A DNA stretch of 64,000 bases from Prado023 sp963798745 (GCA_963798745.1 CAWCUF010000006.1:186001-250000); one strand, 5' to 3'. Shown: positions 1 to 8,504, numbered from the stretch's first letter. Made by a program: numbers and translations. Notes: a model not told the origin generated them from the letters alone.

Positions 1-836
1 TCGCGGCCACACCCGACGATTCCGTGCACCTGCAGGACTGGCCCGAGGACTCCGGCGAGCTGGCCGACCCGGCGCTGGCCGAGCAGGTCGGGCTGGTCCG
101 GCGCCTGGTGGAGCTGGGCCGGGCGGCCCGCGCCGAGGGCAAGGTGCGCACCCGCCAGCCGCTGGGCCGCGCGCTGGTGTCCGCGCCGGGGTGGGAACAC
201 TTGTCCGCTGAGCTGCGCGACCAACTGGCCCAGGAGCTCAATGTCGTGTCGGTGGTCAGTCTCGGCGGTTCCGGGGATGCGACCACCGACGAGTTGGTGC
301 ACGTGTCGGTCAAGGCGAACTTCCGCTCGTTGGGGCGGCGGTTCGGCAAGGGGACCCAGCCGGTGGCGGCCGCGATCGCTGCCGCGGACCCGGTGACGGT
401 GACCGCGGCCATACGCTCGACCGGGTCGGCGACGGTGCAGGTGGACGGCTCACCGGTCGAGGTCGGCGCTGACGATGTGGTCATCACCGAGACCCCCCGG
501 GAGGGCTGGGCGGTGGCCACTGACGCCGGCGACACCCTGGCCCTGGACCTGGCGCTGACCCCCGAGCTGGTGGGGCGTGGGCTGGCCCGTGAGGTGGTCC
601 GGACCGTGCAGGAGGCCCGCAAGTCCGCCGGGCTGGCGGTCAGTGACCGGATCGAGCTGTGGCTCGAAGCTGACTCCCCGGAGTTGGCAGCGGCGCTGGA
701 GGCGCACTCCGGTGACATCGGCGACGAGGTCCTGGCCGTGTCGGTGCTGACGGGAGCAGGCGACCTGGCGAGTGCCCAGGAGTTCACCGGAGGCGACGAC
801 GACCTCGGACTCACCTTCGGCCTGCGCCGGGTGTGA
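1..836 (+). CDS. ileS: isoleucyl-tRNA synthetase, C-terminal part (partial)
   Basis: This is the 3' end of a gene that begins before the window; the reading frame is open from base 3 to the TGA at 834-836. Isoleucyl-tRNA synthetase charges tRNA-Ile with isoleucine in the cytoplasm. The visible part starts with SVHLQDWP, the usual entry to the class Ia anticodon-binding domain. It continues through an Arg-rich helix (VRTRQPLGRAL) and the C-terminal domain containing LTPELVGRGLAREVVRTVQ, which is typical of the long actinobacterial IleS. The catalytic HIGH and KMSKS motifs lie outside the window. The next gene starts 30 bases downstream on the same strand. In many actinomycetes ileS lies downstream of divIVA in the same direction; here divIVA is 24 kb away on the other strand. 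Confidence 0.93.
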   Translation, partial: AATPDDSVHLQDWPEDSGELADPALAEQVGLVRRLVELGRAARAEGKVRTRQPLGRALVSAPGWEHLSAELRDQLAQELNVVSVVSLGGSGDATTDELVHVSVKANFRSLGRRFGKGTQPVAAAIAAADPVTVTAAIRSTGSATVQVDGSPVEVGADDVVITETPREGWAVATDAGDTLALDLALTPELVGRGLAREVVRTVQEARKSAGLAVSDRIELWLEADSPELAAALEAHSGDIGDEVLAVSVLTGAGDLASAQEFTGGDDDLGLTFGLRRV

Positions 837-866
837 CCCAGCGCGACAGCGATCGACAGGGGGAAG

Positions 867-1946
867 GTGAATCGACCCAGGGCACTCGCGGTGTCGCTCG
901 AGTCTCGCGTCCGCGAGGCCGTCGAGCCGGTCAAGCGGCGGCTACGAGGCCGTGGGCAGGACACGGTGTCAGCCGGGCGCCAGGCCAGGGCGCGCGAACC
1001 CCTGGCTGCCATGGACATCGACGCGGTGATCACGTGGGTGGATGACCGCGACTCGAGCTGGCGTGAGCGCCGCGACCGCGTGATCGCGTCCTCGCCTGCG
1101 GCGGGTTCCCCACGGGGAGCAGGGGACACGGCTCGCTTCCGCAGCCTGGGGGAGCTTCGGTACGCACTGCGCGGGATCGATCGGAACATGCCGTGGGTCC
1201 GCGAGGTGGTGCTGGTCACCTCGGGGCAGGCGCTTCCCGACTGGCTGGACACCCGGGCCCTCCGGGTGGTCACGCACGACGAGTTCATGCGACCGGACGC
1301 GTTGCCGACCTTCAACTCCCATGCCATCGAGGCCGCGATGTGGCGCATCGATGGCCTGGCCGAACACTTCGTCTACTTCAACGACGATGTCCTGGTCACC
1401 CGCGCGGTACGACCCAACGACCTGTATGCCCCTGATGGTCGGCCCCGGGTCTGCCTGACCCGTCTGCCGGTCCCACCCGGCCCCCCGACGTCTGCGGACT
1501 CCGCGGCTGTCAACGGTGCCCGCAATGCCCGTGACCTGCTGGCCGAAGCGGGTCTCGGACGGGCACTCACCCTGGTCGCCCATACCCCGAACCCCCAGCG
1601 CCGGAGCCTGCACGCGGAGATGGCCTCGCGGTTCCCCCGCGACCTCGCAGCCACCGAATGCAGACCGCTGCGCTCCAGCTGCGACCTGGCGCCTGTGTTC
1701 CTGCACACCTGGTTGGCCCTGCTGACGGGCCGCGCCGAGCAGGTGCACATGACCAACCGCTATGTGGACCTCTCCGGGCGGTCAGGTCTGCGCGATCTGC
1801 AGGTGCAGGCCCGACGACGGGATGTGGACTACCTCTGCCCGAACCTGGCATCGGATCCGGCAATCGCCTGGTCGGAACTGCTCGACGAGGTGCCGCGCGC
1901 GCTGGCACATCGCCTACCCACCCCGTCGCGCTTCGAGAAGGGTTGA
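867..1946 (+). CDS. Stealth family protein (sugar-phosphate transferase), short form
   Basis: A 359-residue protein of the Stealth family, enzymes related to GlcNAc-1-phosphotransferase that transfer hexose-1-phosphate in capsule or surface-polysaccharide synthesis. Conserved region 1 is at about residues 52-66 (DAVITWVDD). Region 2 is at about 89-180, with FRSLGELRYALR, PTFNSHAIE and FVYFNDDV, whose paired Asp residues are the expected metal or catalytic acids. Regions 3 and 4 are weaker than in the two long paralogues nearby. The start is a GTG preceded by an AGGGGGA ribosome-binding site about five bases upstream. The first 50 residues are Arg-rich with no signal peptide, so it is probably cytoplasmic. 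The sugar donor and acceptor cannot be told from the sequence. Confidence 0.85.
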   Translation: MNRPRALAVSLESRVREAVEPVKRRLRGRGQDTVSAGRQARAREPLAAMDIDAVITWVDDRDSSWRERRDRVIASSPAAGSPRGAGDTARFRSLGELRYALRGIDRNMPWVREVVLVTSGQALPDWLDTRALRVVTHDEFMRPDALPTFNSHAIEAAMWRIDGLAEHFVYFNDDVLVTRAVRPNDLYAPDGRPRVCLTRLPVPPGPPTSADSAAVNGARNARDLLAEAGLGRALTLVAHTPNPQRRSLHAEMASRFPRDLAATECRPLRSSCDLAPVFLHTWLALLTGRAEQVHMTNRYVDLSGRSGLRDLQVQARRRDVDYLCPNLASDPAIAWSELLDEVPRALAHRLPTPSRFEKG

Positions 1947-2017
1947 CCTGACCCAGCCCCGCAGCATTCAGCGGCGGCGCCGCGCCGGCAACATCGAGGG
2001 TTGTGATCAGGTCCAGC

Positions 2018-2023
2018 TATTGT
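2018..2023 (+). promoter_or_regulatory. candidate -10 box for a leaderless transcript
   Basis: TATTGT fits the actinobacterial -10 pattern TANNNT. Exactly seven bases separate it from the ATG at 2031, so transcription would start at or next to the start codon. No ribosome-binding site precedes that ATG. The paralogue at 4634 has the same arrangement and spacing. No good -35 box is visible. Confidence 0.5.
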
Positions 2024-2030
2024 CCTGGGC

Positions 2031-3620
2031 ATGGGGCGCGCGAGGGGACGAGCCCGAGCCCGGGCCAGCAGACGGCTGCGGGCCCTGTTCGTCGGGATGG
2101 GGCCTGGTCGCTCCCCGATGCCGGTGGGACCCGGCGCGCAACCGCGGCAAGCTGCCGCGACGTTCCTGGACCTGCCCAACAACGACGAGCTGCACCGCCT
2201 GGAGCACGCGGCCGTGGAGGCACTGCTGCCACCTCTGGCCAGCATCGGCGCCACCTTCTGGTTCATCCCCGTTCCCGAGCCGGGCAACATCCGGATCGGC
2301 GTCCCCCGCGAATCCCGAGCGGCCTTGCTCGATGCCCTGGTCCAGTCGGGCGGCGACGTGGTGATCAGCTGGCGGTCCATGACCGGATTCCGCTCGACCT
2401 CAGCCGGCGCCGCCGCAGCGGTCGCCGGTGACGAACCCGAGGCCGTGTGGATCCACCACGAGCCACGCGTGGCAAGTAGGCGTGACGCCGTGGACGCCGC
2501 CCGGGCGGTTCAGGTCGAGTTCTGGACGGCGAACGGCTCGGGTGGACATGAAGCGCCGCTGGGCAACCCGTACACCGGCGCGCTGCGCATTTCTGAGCCG
2601 CAGGTCACCGTGCGCGCCCGCACCGGTCACGAGCTTCCCACGTTCGAGACCTTCGGCACCCCAGACATCCGCGAGGTCCACTACCCCATCGATGCCGTCT
2701 ACCTGTGGGTCGACGATGCCGACCCGAGGTGGCGTGCGCGTCGCGACCTCATGGTGGCCGCGCTGGGGGCAGCCGCCGGGCACACGGAATCGCTGGGCGA
2801 TGCCCGATTCCGTCAGCACGACGAGTTGCGGTACTCCCTTCGATCGTTGAGCCAGTTCGCGCCCTGGATCCGGCATGTGTTCCTGGTGACCGACCAACAA
2901 CGCCCGCCCTGGCTCAACGAGGACTGCCCGCGGATCTCGGTCGTCGATCACCGGGACCTGTTCGGTGGGCGTGGTCGGCTGCCGACCTACAACTCCCATG
3001 CCCTCTCAGCGATGCTGGCGCACGTCCCCGGGTCCTCGGAGCACTTCCTGTACCTCAACGACGACGTCTTCTTCGGTCGGCGCACAGGGGCCGAGCTGTG
3101 GTTCGACGGCAACGGCCAGACCCGGTTCCACAGCACCATGACCACCACGGACGCTACCGACCTGAGCGACGACTCCCCCCTGGCAGGCGCCCGCCATCAC
3201 ACCCTGCGCGTGGTGAAGGACCTCACGGGCCGGGTCCGGCGCCGGAACCTCATGCATGGTCCCCACGCGTTCTCCCGCACGTTGCTTCTCGATCTCGAGG
3301 CGCGGCTGCCCGAGGAGTTCGAACGCACCTGGAACAACCAGGTGCGCAGCAGCACCGATCTGGTCATCGAGAGGCTGGCCAGCCAGGTGGGTCACGCCTG
3401 GGGCCGGGCGATCGACAGCAAGCGACTGGTGGACTACGCCTACTTCAACATCGGGCTCGTGGAGAGCCAGGCGAGGCTGGACTCGGCCCTGGCAGCTCGG
3501 CGGGCCGACACCTTCTGCATCAATGACGGGGAGGGCCCGGTCCCTGGCTGGCAGCGGACCCAGGTCGTGGCGAGCTTCCTCGAGGCCTACTTCCCCACGC
3601 CCTCGGAGTTCGAGGTCTGA
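2031..3620 (+). CDS. Stealth family protein (sugar-phosphate transferase), long form A
   Basis: A 529-residue Stealth protein with all four conserved regions. CR1 is at about 220-232 (DAVYLWVDDADP), CR2 at about 258-350 (RFRQHDELRYSLRS, PTYNSHALSAML, FLYLNDDVFFGR), CR3 at about 403-460 (HGPHAFSR, then the Glu/Trp-rich helix) and CR4 at about 491-500 (ADTFCINDGEGP). Stealth proteins transfer hexose-1-phosphate units to growing surface glycans. An extra N-terminal domain of about 210 residues (for example IPVPEPGNIRIG and VWIHHEPR) precedes CR1. It is shared with the gene at 4634 but absent from the short paralogue at 867; I do not recognise its function. The first 25 residues are very Arg-rich. 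The 3' end overlaps the convergent sulfotransferase gene by 34 bases. No signal peptide or membrane segment is seen. Confidence 0.9.
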   Translation: MGRARGRARARASRRLRALFVGMGPGRSPMPVGPGAQPRQAAATFLDLPNNDELHRLEHAAVEALLPPLASIGATFWFIPVPEPGNIRIGVPRESRAALLDALVQSGGDVVISWRSMTGFRSTSAGAAAAVAGDEPEAVWIHHEPRVASRRDAVDAARAVQVEFWTANGSGGHEAPLGNPYTGALRISEPQVTVRARTGHELPTFETFGTPDIREVHYPIDAVYLWVDDADPRWRARRDLMVAALGAAAGHTESLGDARFRQHDELRYSLRSLSQFAPWIRHVFLVTDQQRPPWLNEDCPRISVVDHRDLFGGRGRLPTYNSHALSAMLAHVPGSSEHFLYLNDDVFFGRRTGAELWFDGNGQTRFHSTMTTTDATDLSDDSPLAGARHHTLRVVKDLTGRVRRRNLMHGPHAFSRTLLLDLEARLPEEFERTWNNQVRSSTDLVIERLASQVGHAWGRAIDSKRLVDYAYFNIGLVESQARLDSALAARRADTFCINDGEGPVPGWQRTQVVASFLEAYFPTPSEFEV

Positions 3621-4528
3621 GCACTCAGGAGTTGGGCGTTCTCGTGTGCGTACCTCTCGCGCAGTTCCTCCTTGCTCGCCGGGCTCAGCAGGACCGGGCG
3701 AGGACCGGTCGTGTTGTTGAAGTTCGCCTGCAGGAACTTGCGGACCACTGCTCGTTGGTCCTTGGCCACCAGTGGATTCATCACCAGGGCCAGGTCCAGG
3801 CCCTGCTGGGAGACCGAGGTGTTCCGGCGGCTTCGGAACTGCACCTGCGGACGTGCTGTGGGGTCGCACACGCGGAGGAAGTCATCGATGAACTGCTCCT
3901 GACCCCGGGTTATCTCGGCGAAGTCGCGCACGACGACGCGATCGGCGCCGAAGGAGTCCACCAGGGCCTCGATGACCGGGGCCCAGGAGATCGCGCTGGT
4001 GTCGATCTCGGACAGCCACTGGTCGAATGACCGGGTCCCACCCTCGTGCACGGTCTGCAGGTAGTAGCTCTCCACGAAGCTCTCCTGGGACCGGATGTAG
4101 TAGACGATCCGGGCGTTGAGGTCCCCGACTGCCGCACGGATGCCCCGCGCGCATGCCCGGGCCGCTGGATAGAGCCCCGGTGCGTGCGGGCGGAACGGAC
4201 GGCCCAGGGAGTTCTCGTGCGACAGGATGACCGTTCGCACGGCCGGCGGCCTCCAGGCCCACGTGGAGCGACGATGCGGGCGGACCTTGGCCAGGGCGCT
4301 CCCCAGGGACGCTCGCTGGAGCGGTCGAGTGAGGGCCTCCCGCAGGAGGTCCGGGTTGGTCTGGGGGATGGTGCCCCACCCGATGAGGTCGTTGCACCGA
4401 GATCGGGGCACCTGAACCATGCCCAGCCGGGTGAGCTCCTCGGCCCGGTGCATCATGTACTTCTGCAGCAGCGAGGAACCCGTCTTGTGTGCCCCCAGGT
4501 GTAGGACGATCGTGCCTTCGTCACGCAC
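3587..4528 (-). CDS. sulfotransferase family protein
   Basis: A 313-residue protein with the PAPS-dependent sulfotransferase signature. The 5'-phosphosulfate loop is at residues 10-19 (HLGAHKTGSS, with Lys15 the likely catalytic residue), and the 3'-phosphate-binding stretch is YIRSQESFVESYY near the middle. Such enzymes move sulfate from PAPS to hydroxyls of glycans, lipids or small molecules. An in-frame upstream extension to 5392 is only the antisense of the neighbouring Stealth gene. The start chosen is the GTG at 4528, nine bases after AGAGAGG; a GTG six bases earlier is also possible. It lies on the opposite strand between two Stealth paralogues, which suggests, by inference only, that it sulfates the same glycan. 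Its end overlaps the upstream Stealth gene. Confidence 0.78.
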   Translation of the reverse strand: MRDEGTIVLHLGAHKTGSSLLQKYMMHRAEELTRLGMVQVPRSRCNDLIGWGTIPQTNPDLLREALTRPLQRASLGSALAKVRPHRRSTWAWRPPAVRTVILSHENSLGRPFRPHAPGLYPAARACARGIRAAVGDLNARIVYYIRSQESFVESYYLQTVHEGGTRSFDQWLSEIDTSAISWAPVIEALVDSFGADRVVVRDFAEITRGQEQFIDDFLRVCDPTARPQVQFRSRRNTSVSQQGLDLALVMNPLVAKDQRAVVRKFLQANFNNTTGPRPVLLSPASKEELRERYAHENAQLLSAQTSNSEGVGK

Positions 4529-4620
4529 TCGCACTCGCCTCTCTGCGCCGATGTCCCGCCAGGCCCGTGGATGGGAGCCTAATCGCCTGGCGTCCCGCGG
4601 GGCACAGGCACCCGAGTACC

Positions 4621-4626
4621 TATGCT
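4621..4626 (+). promoter_or_regulatory. candidate -10 box for a leaderless transcript
   Basis: TATGCT fits TANNNT and ends seven bases before the ATG at 4634, the same spacing as upstream of the paralogue at 2031. The ATG inside this box (4622) lacks a ribosome-binding site, so the ATG at 4634 with a leaderless mRNA is preferred. That start makes both long Stealth paralogues 529 residues long. Confidence 0.5.
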
Positions 4627-4633
4627 GGCGGTC

Positions 4634-6223
4634 ATGGCGGACTCCCGGCAAACCCTGCGGACCCGGACCAGGCGCATCTACAGGTCGCTGCCCAGCTCGG
4701 CCCAGGACGCGCTGGGACCGCGCATCAGACGCGCCCGAGAGGCGTTGCGCGATCCGCACCTGGCCGCACCCAGCCTGCCGTTCCCGATCGGCGTCCAGAT
4801 CCAGGCGGTGGAGCATCGCGCCGTCGAAGCCCTTGTGCAAGTCCTGCGCAGCGCGGACCTCCCCCACTTCTTCATTCCAGCCCCCGAACCGGACAACATC
4901 CGGATCGGCATGCCCGAGGAGGCTCGGGACTCCCTGTTGCACGCGCTCACCGCCGACGACACCGGGCTGGTCGTCAGCTGGTCGCGGCGTTGGCGCTTCC
5001 ATACAGTGGCCGCGACTGCTGCCAGGTCCTGTGCACCGGCGCGGCCATCGCTGCTCTGGGTGCACCACGAGCCGCGGGCGGTCAACCTGCGTGACGCCCT
5101 GGATGTGGCGCGCGCTGTCCAGATCGAGTTCTGGTCGCCCACGGAGGCCGGCATGCACACCTGCGTGGTGCCCAACGCGTACTCGGCGCTGGTCAATTTC
5201 GACGCCGCTCGGGTCCATCGACGTTCGCGCACCGGCCACGACCTGCCCACGTTCCGGACCTTCCAGACCCCGGACATCGCCGAGGTCACCTTCCCCGTGG
5301 ATGCGGTCTACCTGTGGGTCGATGACGCCGATCCGATGTGGCGGGCGCGTCGGCAGGAGGCCCTGCACGCGCTGGGCCTCGATGCCGGCCACGATTCAGT
5401 CGACGACGCACGCTTCCGCCAGCACGATGAGTTGCGGTACTCGCTGCGGTCCCTGAGCCAGTTCGCCCCCTGGATCCGCCACGTCCATCTGGTCACCGAC
5501 GGACAGCGTCCACCATGGCTCGACGCAGACTCGCCGCGGATCTCGGTCGTCGACCACCGTGAGCTGTTCGGGCACCGCGGACGCCTGCCGACCTACAACT
5601 CGCACGCGCTCTCAGCGATGCTGCACCACCTGCCGGGCCTCGCGGATCACTACCTGTACCTCAACGACGACTTCTTCCTGGGCCGGCGGACCGGAGCTGA
5701 GCTGTGGTTCGACGGCAACGGGCTTGCCCGCTTCCACAACACGGCCACGACTGCCGACCCCGTCGAGCTCCCCGATGCGACCGTGCTGGCCCGCGCTCGC
5801 AACCACACGTTCGACCTGGTGGAGGAGTTGACCGGCAGGGTCCGGCGCCGGAACCTGCAACATGGACCGTACGCCTTCTCACGGTCCGTGCTGGCCGAAA
5901 TCGAGCGGCGAATCCCGGCGGAGTTCGAGCGCACGTGGGCCAGCCAGGTGCGCAGTGAGGCCGACTTCGTGGTCGAGCGCCTGGCCAGTCAGGTGGCCCA
6001 CGCCTGGGGCCAGGCCGTGGACAGCCGGGGCGTGCGGTACCGCTACTACAACCTGGGCCTACCAGAGACCCAACCGCTGATGGCTGCGGACCTGTCGTTC
6101 CGCTGGGCGGACACGTTCTGCATCAACGACGCCGAAGGCCCCGTGCCCCCTGCCGACCGCGGGCCGATCATCCGCACCTTCCTCGACGCCTACTTCCCGA
6201 ACCCCTCGGAGTTCGAAATCTGA
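4634..6223 (+). CDS. Stealth family protein (sugar-phosphate transferase), long form B
   Basis: A 529-residue paralogue of the protein at 2031, collinear along its whole length. It carries the N-terminal domain (IPAPEPDNIRIG, LLWVHHEPR) and then all four Stealth regions: DAVYLWVDDADP, RFRQHDELRYSLRS with PTYNSHALSAML and YLYLNDDFFLGR, the HGPYAFSR block, and ADTFCINDAEGP. The conserved Asp pairs and His residues are present, so both copies should be active transferases. The N-terminal 60 residues differ more than the core. I place the start at 4634, not 4622, because of the leaderless promoter geometry. The gene is divergent from the sulfotransferase gene, leaving about 100 bases for both promoters. 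It probably makes or modifies a surface polysaccharide phosphodiester; the substrate is unknown. Confidence 0.9.
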   Translation: MADSRQTLRTRTRRIYRSLPSSAQDALGPRIRRAREALRDPHLAAPSLPFPIGVQIQAVEHRAVEALVQVLRSADLPHFFIPAPEPDNIRIGMPEEARDSLLHALTADDTGLVVSWSRRWRFHTVAATAARSCAPARPSLLWVHHEPRAVNLRDALDVARAVQIEFWSPTEAGMHTCVVPNAYSALVNFDAARVHRRSRTGHDLPTFRTFQTPDIAEVTFPVDAVYLWVDDADPMWRARRQEALHALGLDAGHDSVDDARFRQHDELRYSLRSLSQFAPWIRHVHLVTDGQRPPWLDADSPRISVVDHRELFGHRGRLPTYNSHALSAMLHHLPGLADHYLYLNDDFFLGRRTGAELWFDGNGLARFHNTATTADPVELPDATVLARARNHTFDLVEELTGRVRRRNLQHGPYAFSRSVLAEIERRIPAEFERTWASQVRSEADFVVERLASQVAHAWGQAVDSRGVRYRYYNLGLPETQPLMAADLSFRWADTFCINDAEGPVPPADRGPIIRTFLDAYFPNPSEFEI

Positions 6224-6316
6224 GCGTCACCCCCGACAGCCATGCTCGCCGCGACGCACCGCGGGGATGGGCAGAGCGGGCACGGATTGTCGGAGGGCCG
6301 TGGCAGGGTAACGCCC

Positions 6317-7612
6317 ATGCAGACGCAGGATCCGCGGGTGGACCGCTATCGGGGGGCGGTCTACCAGGCTGAGGACACCATCGCCTCCGTGATGAGACGG
6401 CCCCATCGGGCCGTGCGGATCGGTCGGCACGTGCTCACGCTGCCCGCCGAGGTCCGATTCGGCTCGCTGGCCGGGGTTCAGGGCTACGTCGACCAGGTGC
6501 TGATGGTGCCCGAGACGGTGGCCCAGTACGCCGCACCCGCCCCGGTCCGCGTGCAGTCGCGGCGCGGCTTCCGCAAGGCCACCTACTCCGCTGGGACGAT
6601 CAACATCCCCGCTGCCGATCCGCGCGGTCGCTGGGCGCTGTCGCGGGCGGTGGTCCTGCACGAGGTCGCCCACCATCTGGCGGCCGTCCCTGGGCATGGT
6701 CGGGAGTTCCGCGCTGCGCTGCTGCACCTCTACCGCCTGCACCTGGGCGCCGATGCCAGCACCTTGCTCGCCCACCTGCTCGCACCTGTGGAGCACCTGC
6801 CAGACCCCGTCGATTCGGCCGTCGAGGACGATCAGGTCCGGCGCGTGTCTGCACTGCTGGCCAAGGCTGAGTCGACGTCCTCGGCGCAGGAGGCGGAGGC
6901 CTACCTGGCCAAGGCCGGGCTGGTCGCCCAACGGCACAGCGTGGACATGGCCCTGGCCGCCCTCGACCGGCACGCGGCGCCGGACTCCCCCACGCATCGG
7001 ATGTTGACTATCGGCGAACCTCGGCGGGCGCTGAACAAGCGGCTGGTCAGCCTGTTGATCGCCATCGCCCACGCCTGGGGGGTTCGGGTCGACATCGGCC
7101 CGGGGTCGACCTACGTGTTGGTCTACGGGATGTCCGCCGACCTCGACCGCGTCGAGTCGGTGTTCGCCACCGCAAGCTCGGTCATGCAGACCAAGGCGCA
7201 CGACCACATCGAGTCGGGGCGGTGGCGGGGCACCAGCTACCGGCCGATCGACGGCTCACCGGCACGGCCGGTCACCGCAGCGCTGGCCCGCAACGCCTTC
7301 TGTATCGGATTCGTCTCGCGCCTGGGGCACAACCTGACCCACGCTGCGGCCGCGGCCCGGCGCGGGGATCCAGCGACTGGCGTGCCGCGCGCGGATCCGA
7401 CCGGTCGGACGAATCGGGTCGACGTGGCGCTGCGGGCCAGAGAACTCGCCGTCTCCGACTACCACCGAGCCGCCTCGAACGCGAAGGGCACCTGGCGCGG
7501 ATCGGCCAGCTCCGCGGGGAGTGCCACACACAGCCGCCGGGCCGGCGAGCGCGCCGCCGACGAGTACGGTCGCAGCTCGGTGGCTGGAGCCCGGAAGTCC
7601 CTCGGCCGTTGA
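6317..7612 (+). CDS. DUF2786 domain protein with HExxH metallohydrolase motif
   Basis: A 431-residue protein. The N-terminal half contains VVLHEVAHHLA, an HExxH zinc-protease-like motif in the context of the TIGR04338 putative metallohydrolase family (inference from pattern). The second half starts with VRRVSALLAKAESTSSAQEAEAYLAKA, the DUF2786 motif. No substrate is known for either domain. The ATG at 6317 is chosen because the 25 residues before it look non-coding and AGGG lies nine bases upstream of it. The C-terminal about 90 residues are rich in Arg, Ala and Ser and look disordered. No signal peptide is seen. The stop overlaps the possible TTG start of the small downstream gene, which suggests the two are translated together. 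Confidence 0.72.
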   Translation: MQTQDPRVDRYRGAVYQAEDTIASVMRRPHRAVRIGRHVLTLPAEVRFGSLAGVQGYVDQVLMVPETVAQYAAPAPVRVQSRRGFRKATYSAGTINIPAADPRGRWALSRAVVLHEVAHHLAAVPGHGREFRAALLHLYRLHLGADASTLLAHLLAPVEHLPDPVDSAVEDDQVRRVSALLAKAESTSSAQEAEAYLAKAGLVAQRHSVDMALAALDRHAAPDSPTHRMLTIGEPRRALNKRLVSLLIAIAHAWGVRVDIGPGSTYVLVYGMSADLDRVESVFATASSVMQTKAHDHIESGRWRGTSYRPIDGSPARPVTAALARNAFCIGFVSRLGHNLTHAAAAARRGDPATGVPRADPTGRTNRVDVALRARELAVSDYHRAASNAKGTWRGSASSAGSATHSRRAGERAADEYGRSSVAGARKSLGR

Positions 7613-7806
7613 GGTCAACTCTCTCGCGCATCGACGCCCTGTGGGACGCCACCGTGCGTTCGTCGGCGGGAGCCCAGGACGTGGGACGGCTGCGGGCCTT
7701 CCTGAGCAACCACCCATGGCCCTACTACGCCCGACCCAGGCCCGAACTGGACCTGTCCGGCCCGGGTAGCGCGGCCCACGCCGTCACCTTCCGAGCCGGA
7801 GGCTGA
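7609..7806 (+). CDS. small hypothetical protein, coupled to the DUF2786 gene
   Basis: A possible 65-residue protein that begins with TTG overlapping the TGA of the preceding gene (TTGA). The frame has normal high-GC codon use, and the product (with SRIDALWDATVR and FLSNHPWPYYARPRPELDL) looks like a folded small domain, not shadow sequence. I do not recognise a family. An alternative start is GTG at 7654. The weak points are the TTG start and lack of a clear ribosome-binding site; the strong point is the tight coupling to a real gene. Confidence 0.4.
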   Translation: MRSTLSRIDALWDATVRSSAGAQDVGRLRAFLSNHPWPYYARPRPELDLSGPGSAAHAVTFRAGG

Positions 7807-8084
7807 GGGCTCGACAACCCACGCCCCGAACCTTGTCCCCTTTCTGCCTACCGTCCCGGTCGCGGCAGTACGGCGCCGCGAGCTGGGCGCCTTCAGGAGG
7901 GCACCACCGCGCCCACTATGACGCAGGGTCTGATTCGCTGGCTGCCTCGTGGTTCCACTGTTGCGGTCATCCTCACTGCCCCTCACAGCCAGCCACGCCG
8001 GCGATCAGGCCGGATTCGCAGCTGCTCATCCACCTGCCTGGCTCAGGCCTGGCCTGCTGGCTTGTACTACGTCGTACGGGGTTG

Positions 8085-8504
8085 TCAGAACCAGGTGGAG
8101 GCGCGGTACGCCTGGTACTCGGCTCCGAAGGCCTGCGCCAGGGCGCGCTGTTCACGTCGGGCGCGGACGACCTGGATCGGGATGATGATGGCCCAGATGA
8201 CCAGCCCCGGCCACCCTTGCATGGCTAGGAGGACAAGCAGGAACGCGCTGGTGCCGAAGACGTAGATGGGGTGGCGAATCTTCGCGTACAGACCCGTTGT
8301 CACGAGATGGCGGGCCTCGGGCTTGACCGAGAATGCCGCACCGAGCTGTCCGCGTGCGATGAACCAGAGGATGGCACACACCACCGAGAGGACGAGTGGC
8401 GCGAACCAGACGGCTTCTTGGAGGGCTGCGGCGACGGCGAGCGCCAGAAGGACCAAGTAGAACAGGTACATTCCGACGTCGACCGGTCGGAGGTCAGCGA
8501 ACAC
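8085..8504 (-). CDS. isoprenylcysteine carboxyl methyltransferase (ICMT)-like membrane protein
   Basis: A 139-residue membrane protein with four hydrophobic segments. The C-terminal signature KIRHPIYVFG...RREQRALAQAFGAEYQAY is typical of the ICMT/PEMT group of small integral-membrane S-adenosylmethionine methyltransferases (RHP and the final E-x-x-Y are hallmark positions). The bacterial members' substrates are mostly unknown; they may be lipids or small molecules. The GTG at 8504 gives the full first segment but has a poor ribosome-binding site; an ATG 11 codons later is possible. It stands alone, with non-coding DNA on both sides. Confidence 0.72.
   Translation of the reverse strand: MFADLRPVDVGMYLFYLVLLALAVAAALQEAVWFAPLVLSVVCAILWFIARGQLGAAFSVKPEARHLVTTGLYAKIRHPIYVFGTSAFLLVLLAMQGWPGLVIWAIIIPIQVVRARREQRALAQAFGAEYQAYRASTWF

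Noticed and set aside
3587..5392. 601-residue minus-strand frame over the sulfotransferase
   Set aside because: Only the last 313 residues match a sulfotransferase; the upstream 288 are the antisense of the Stealth gene at 4634.
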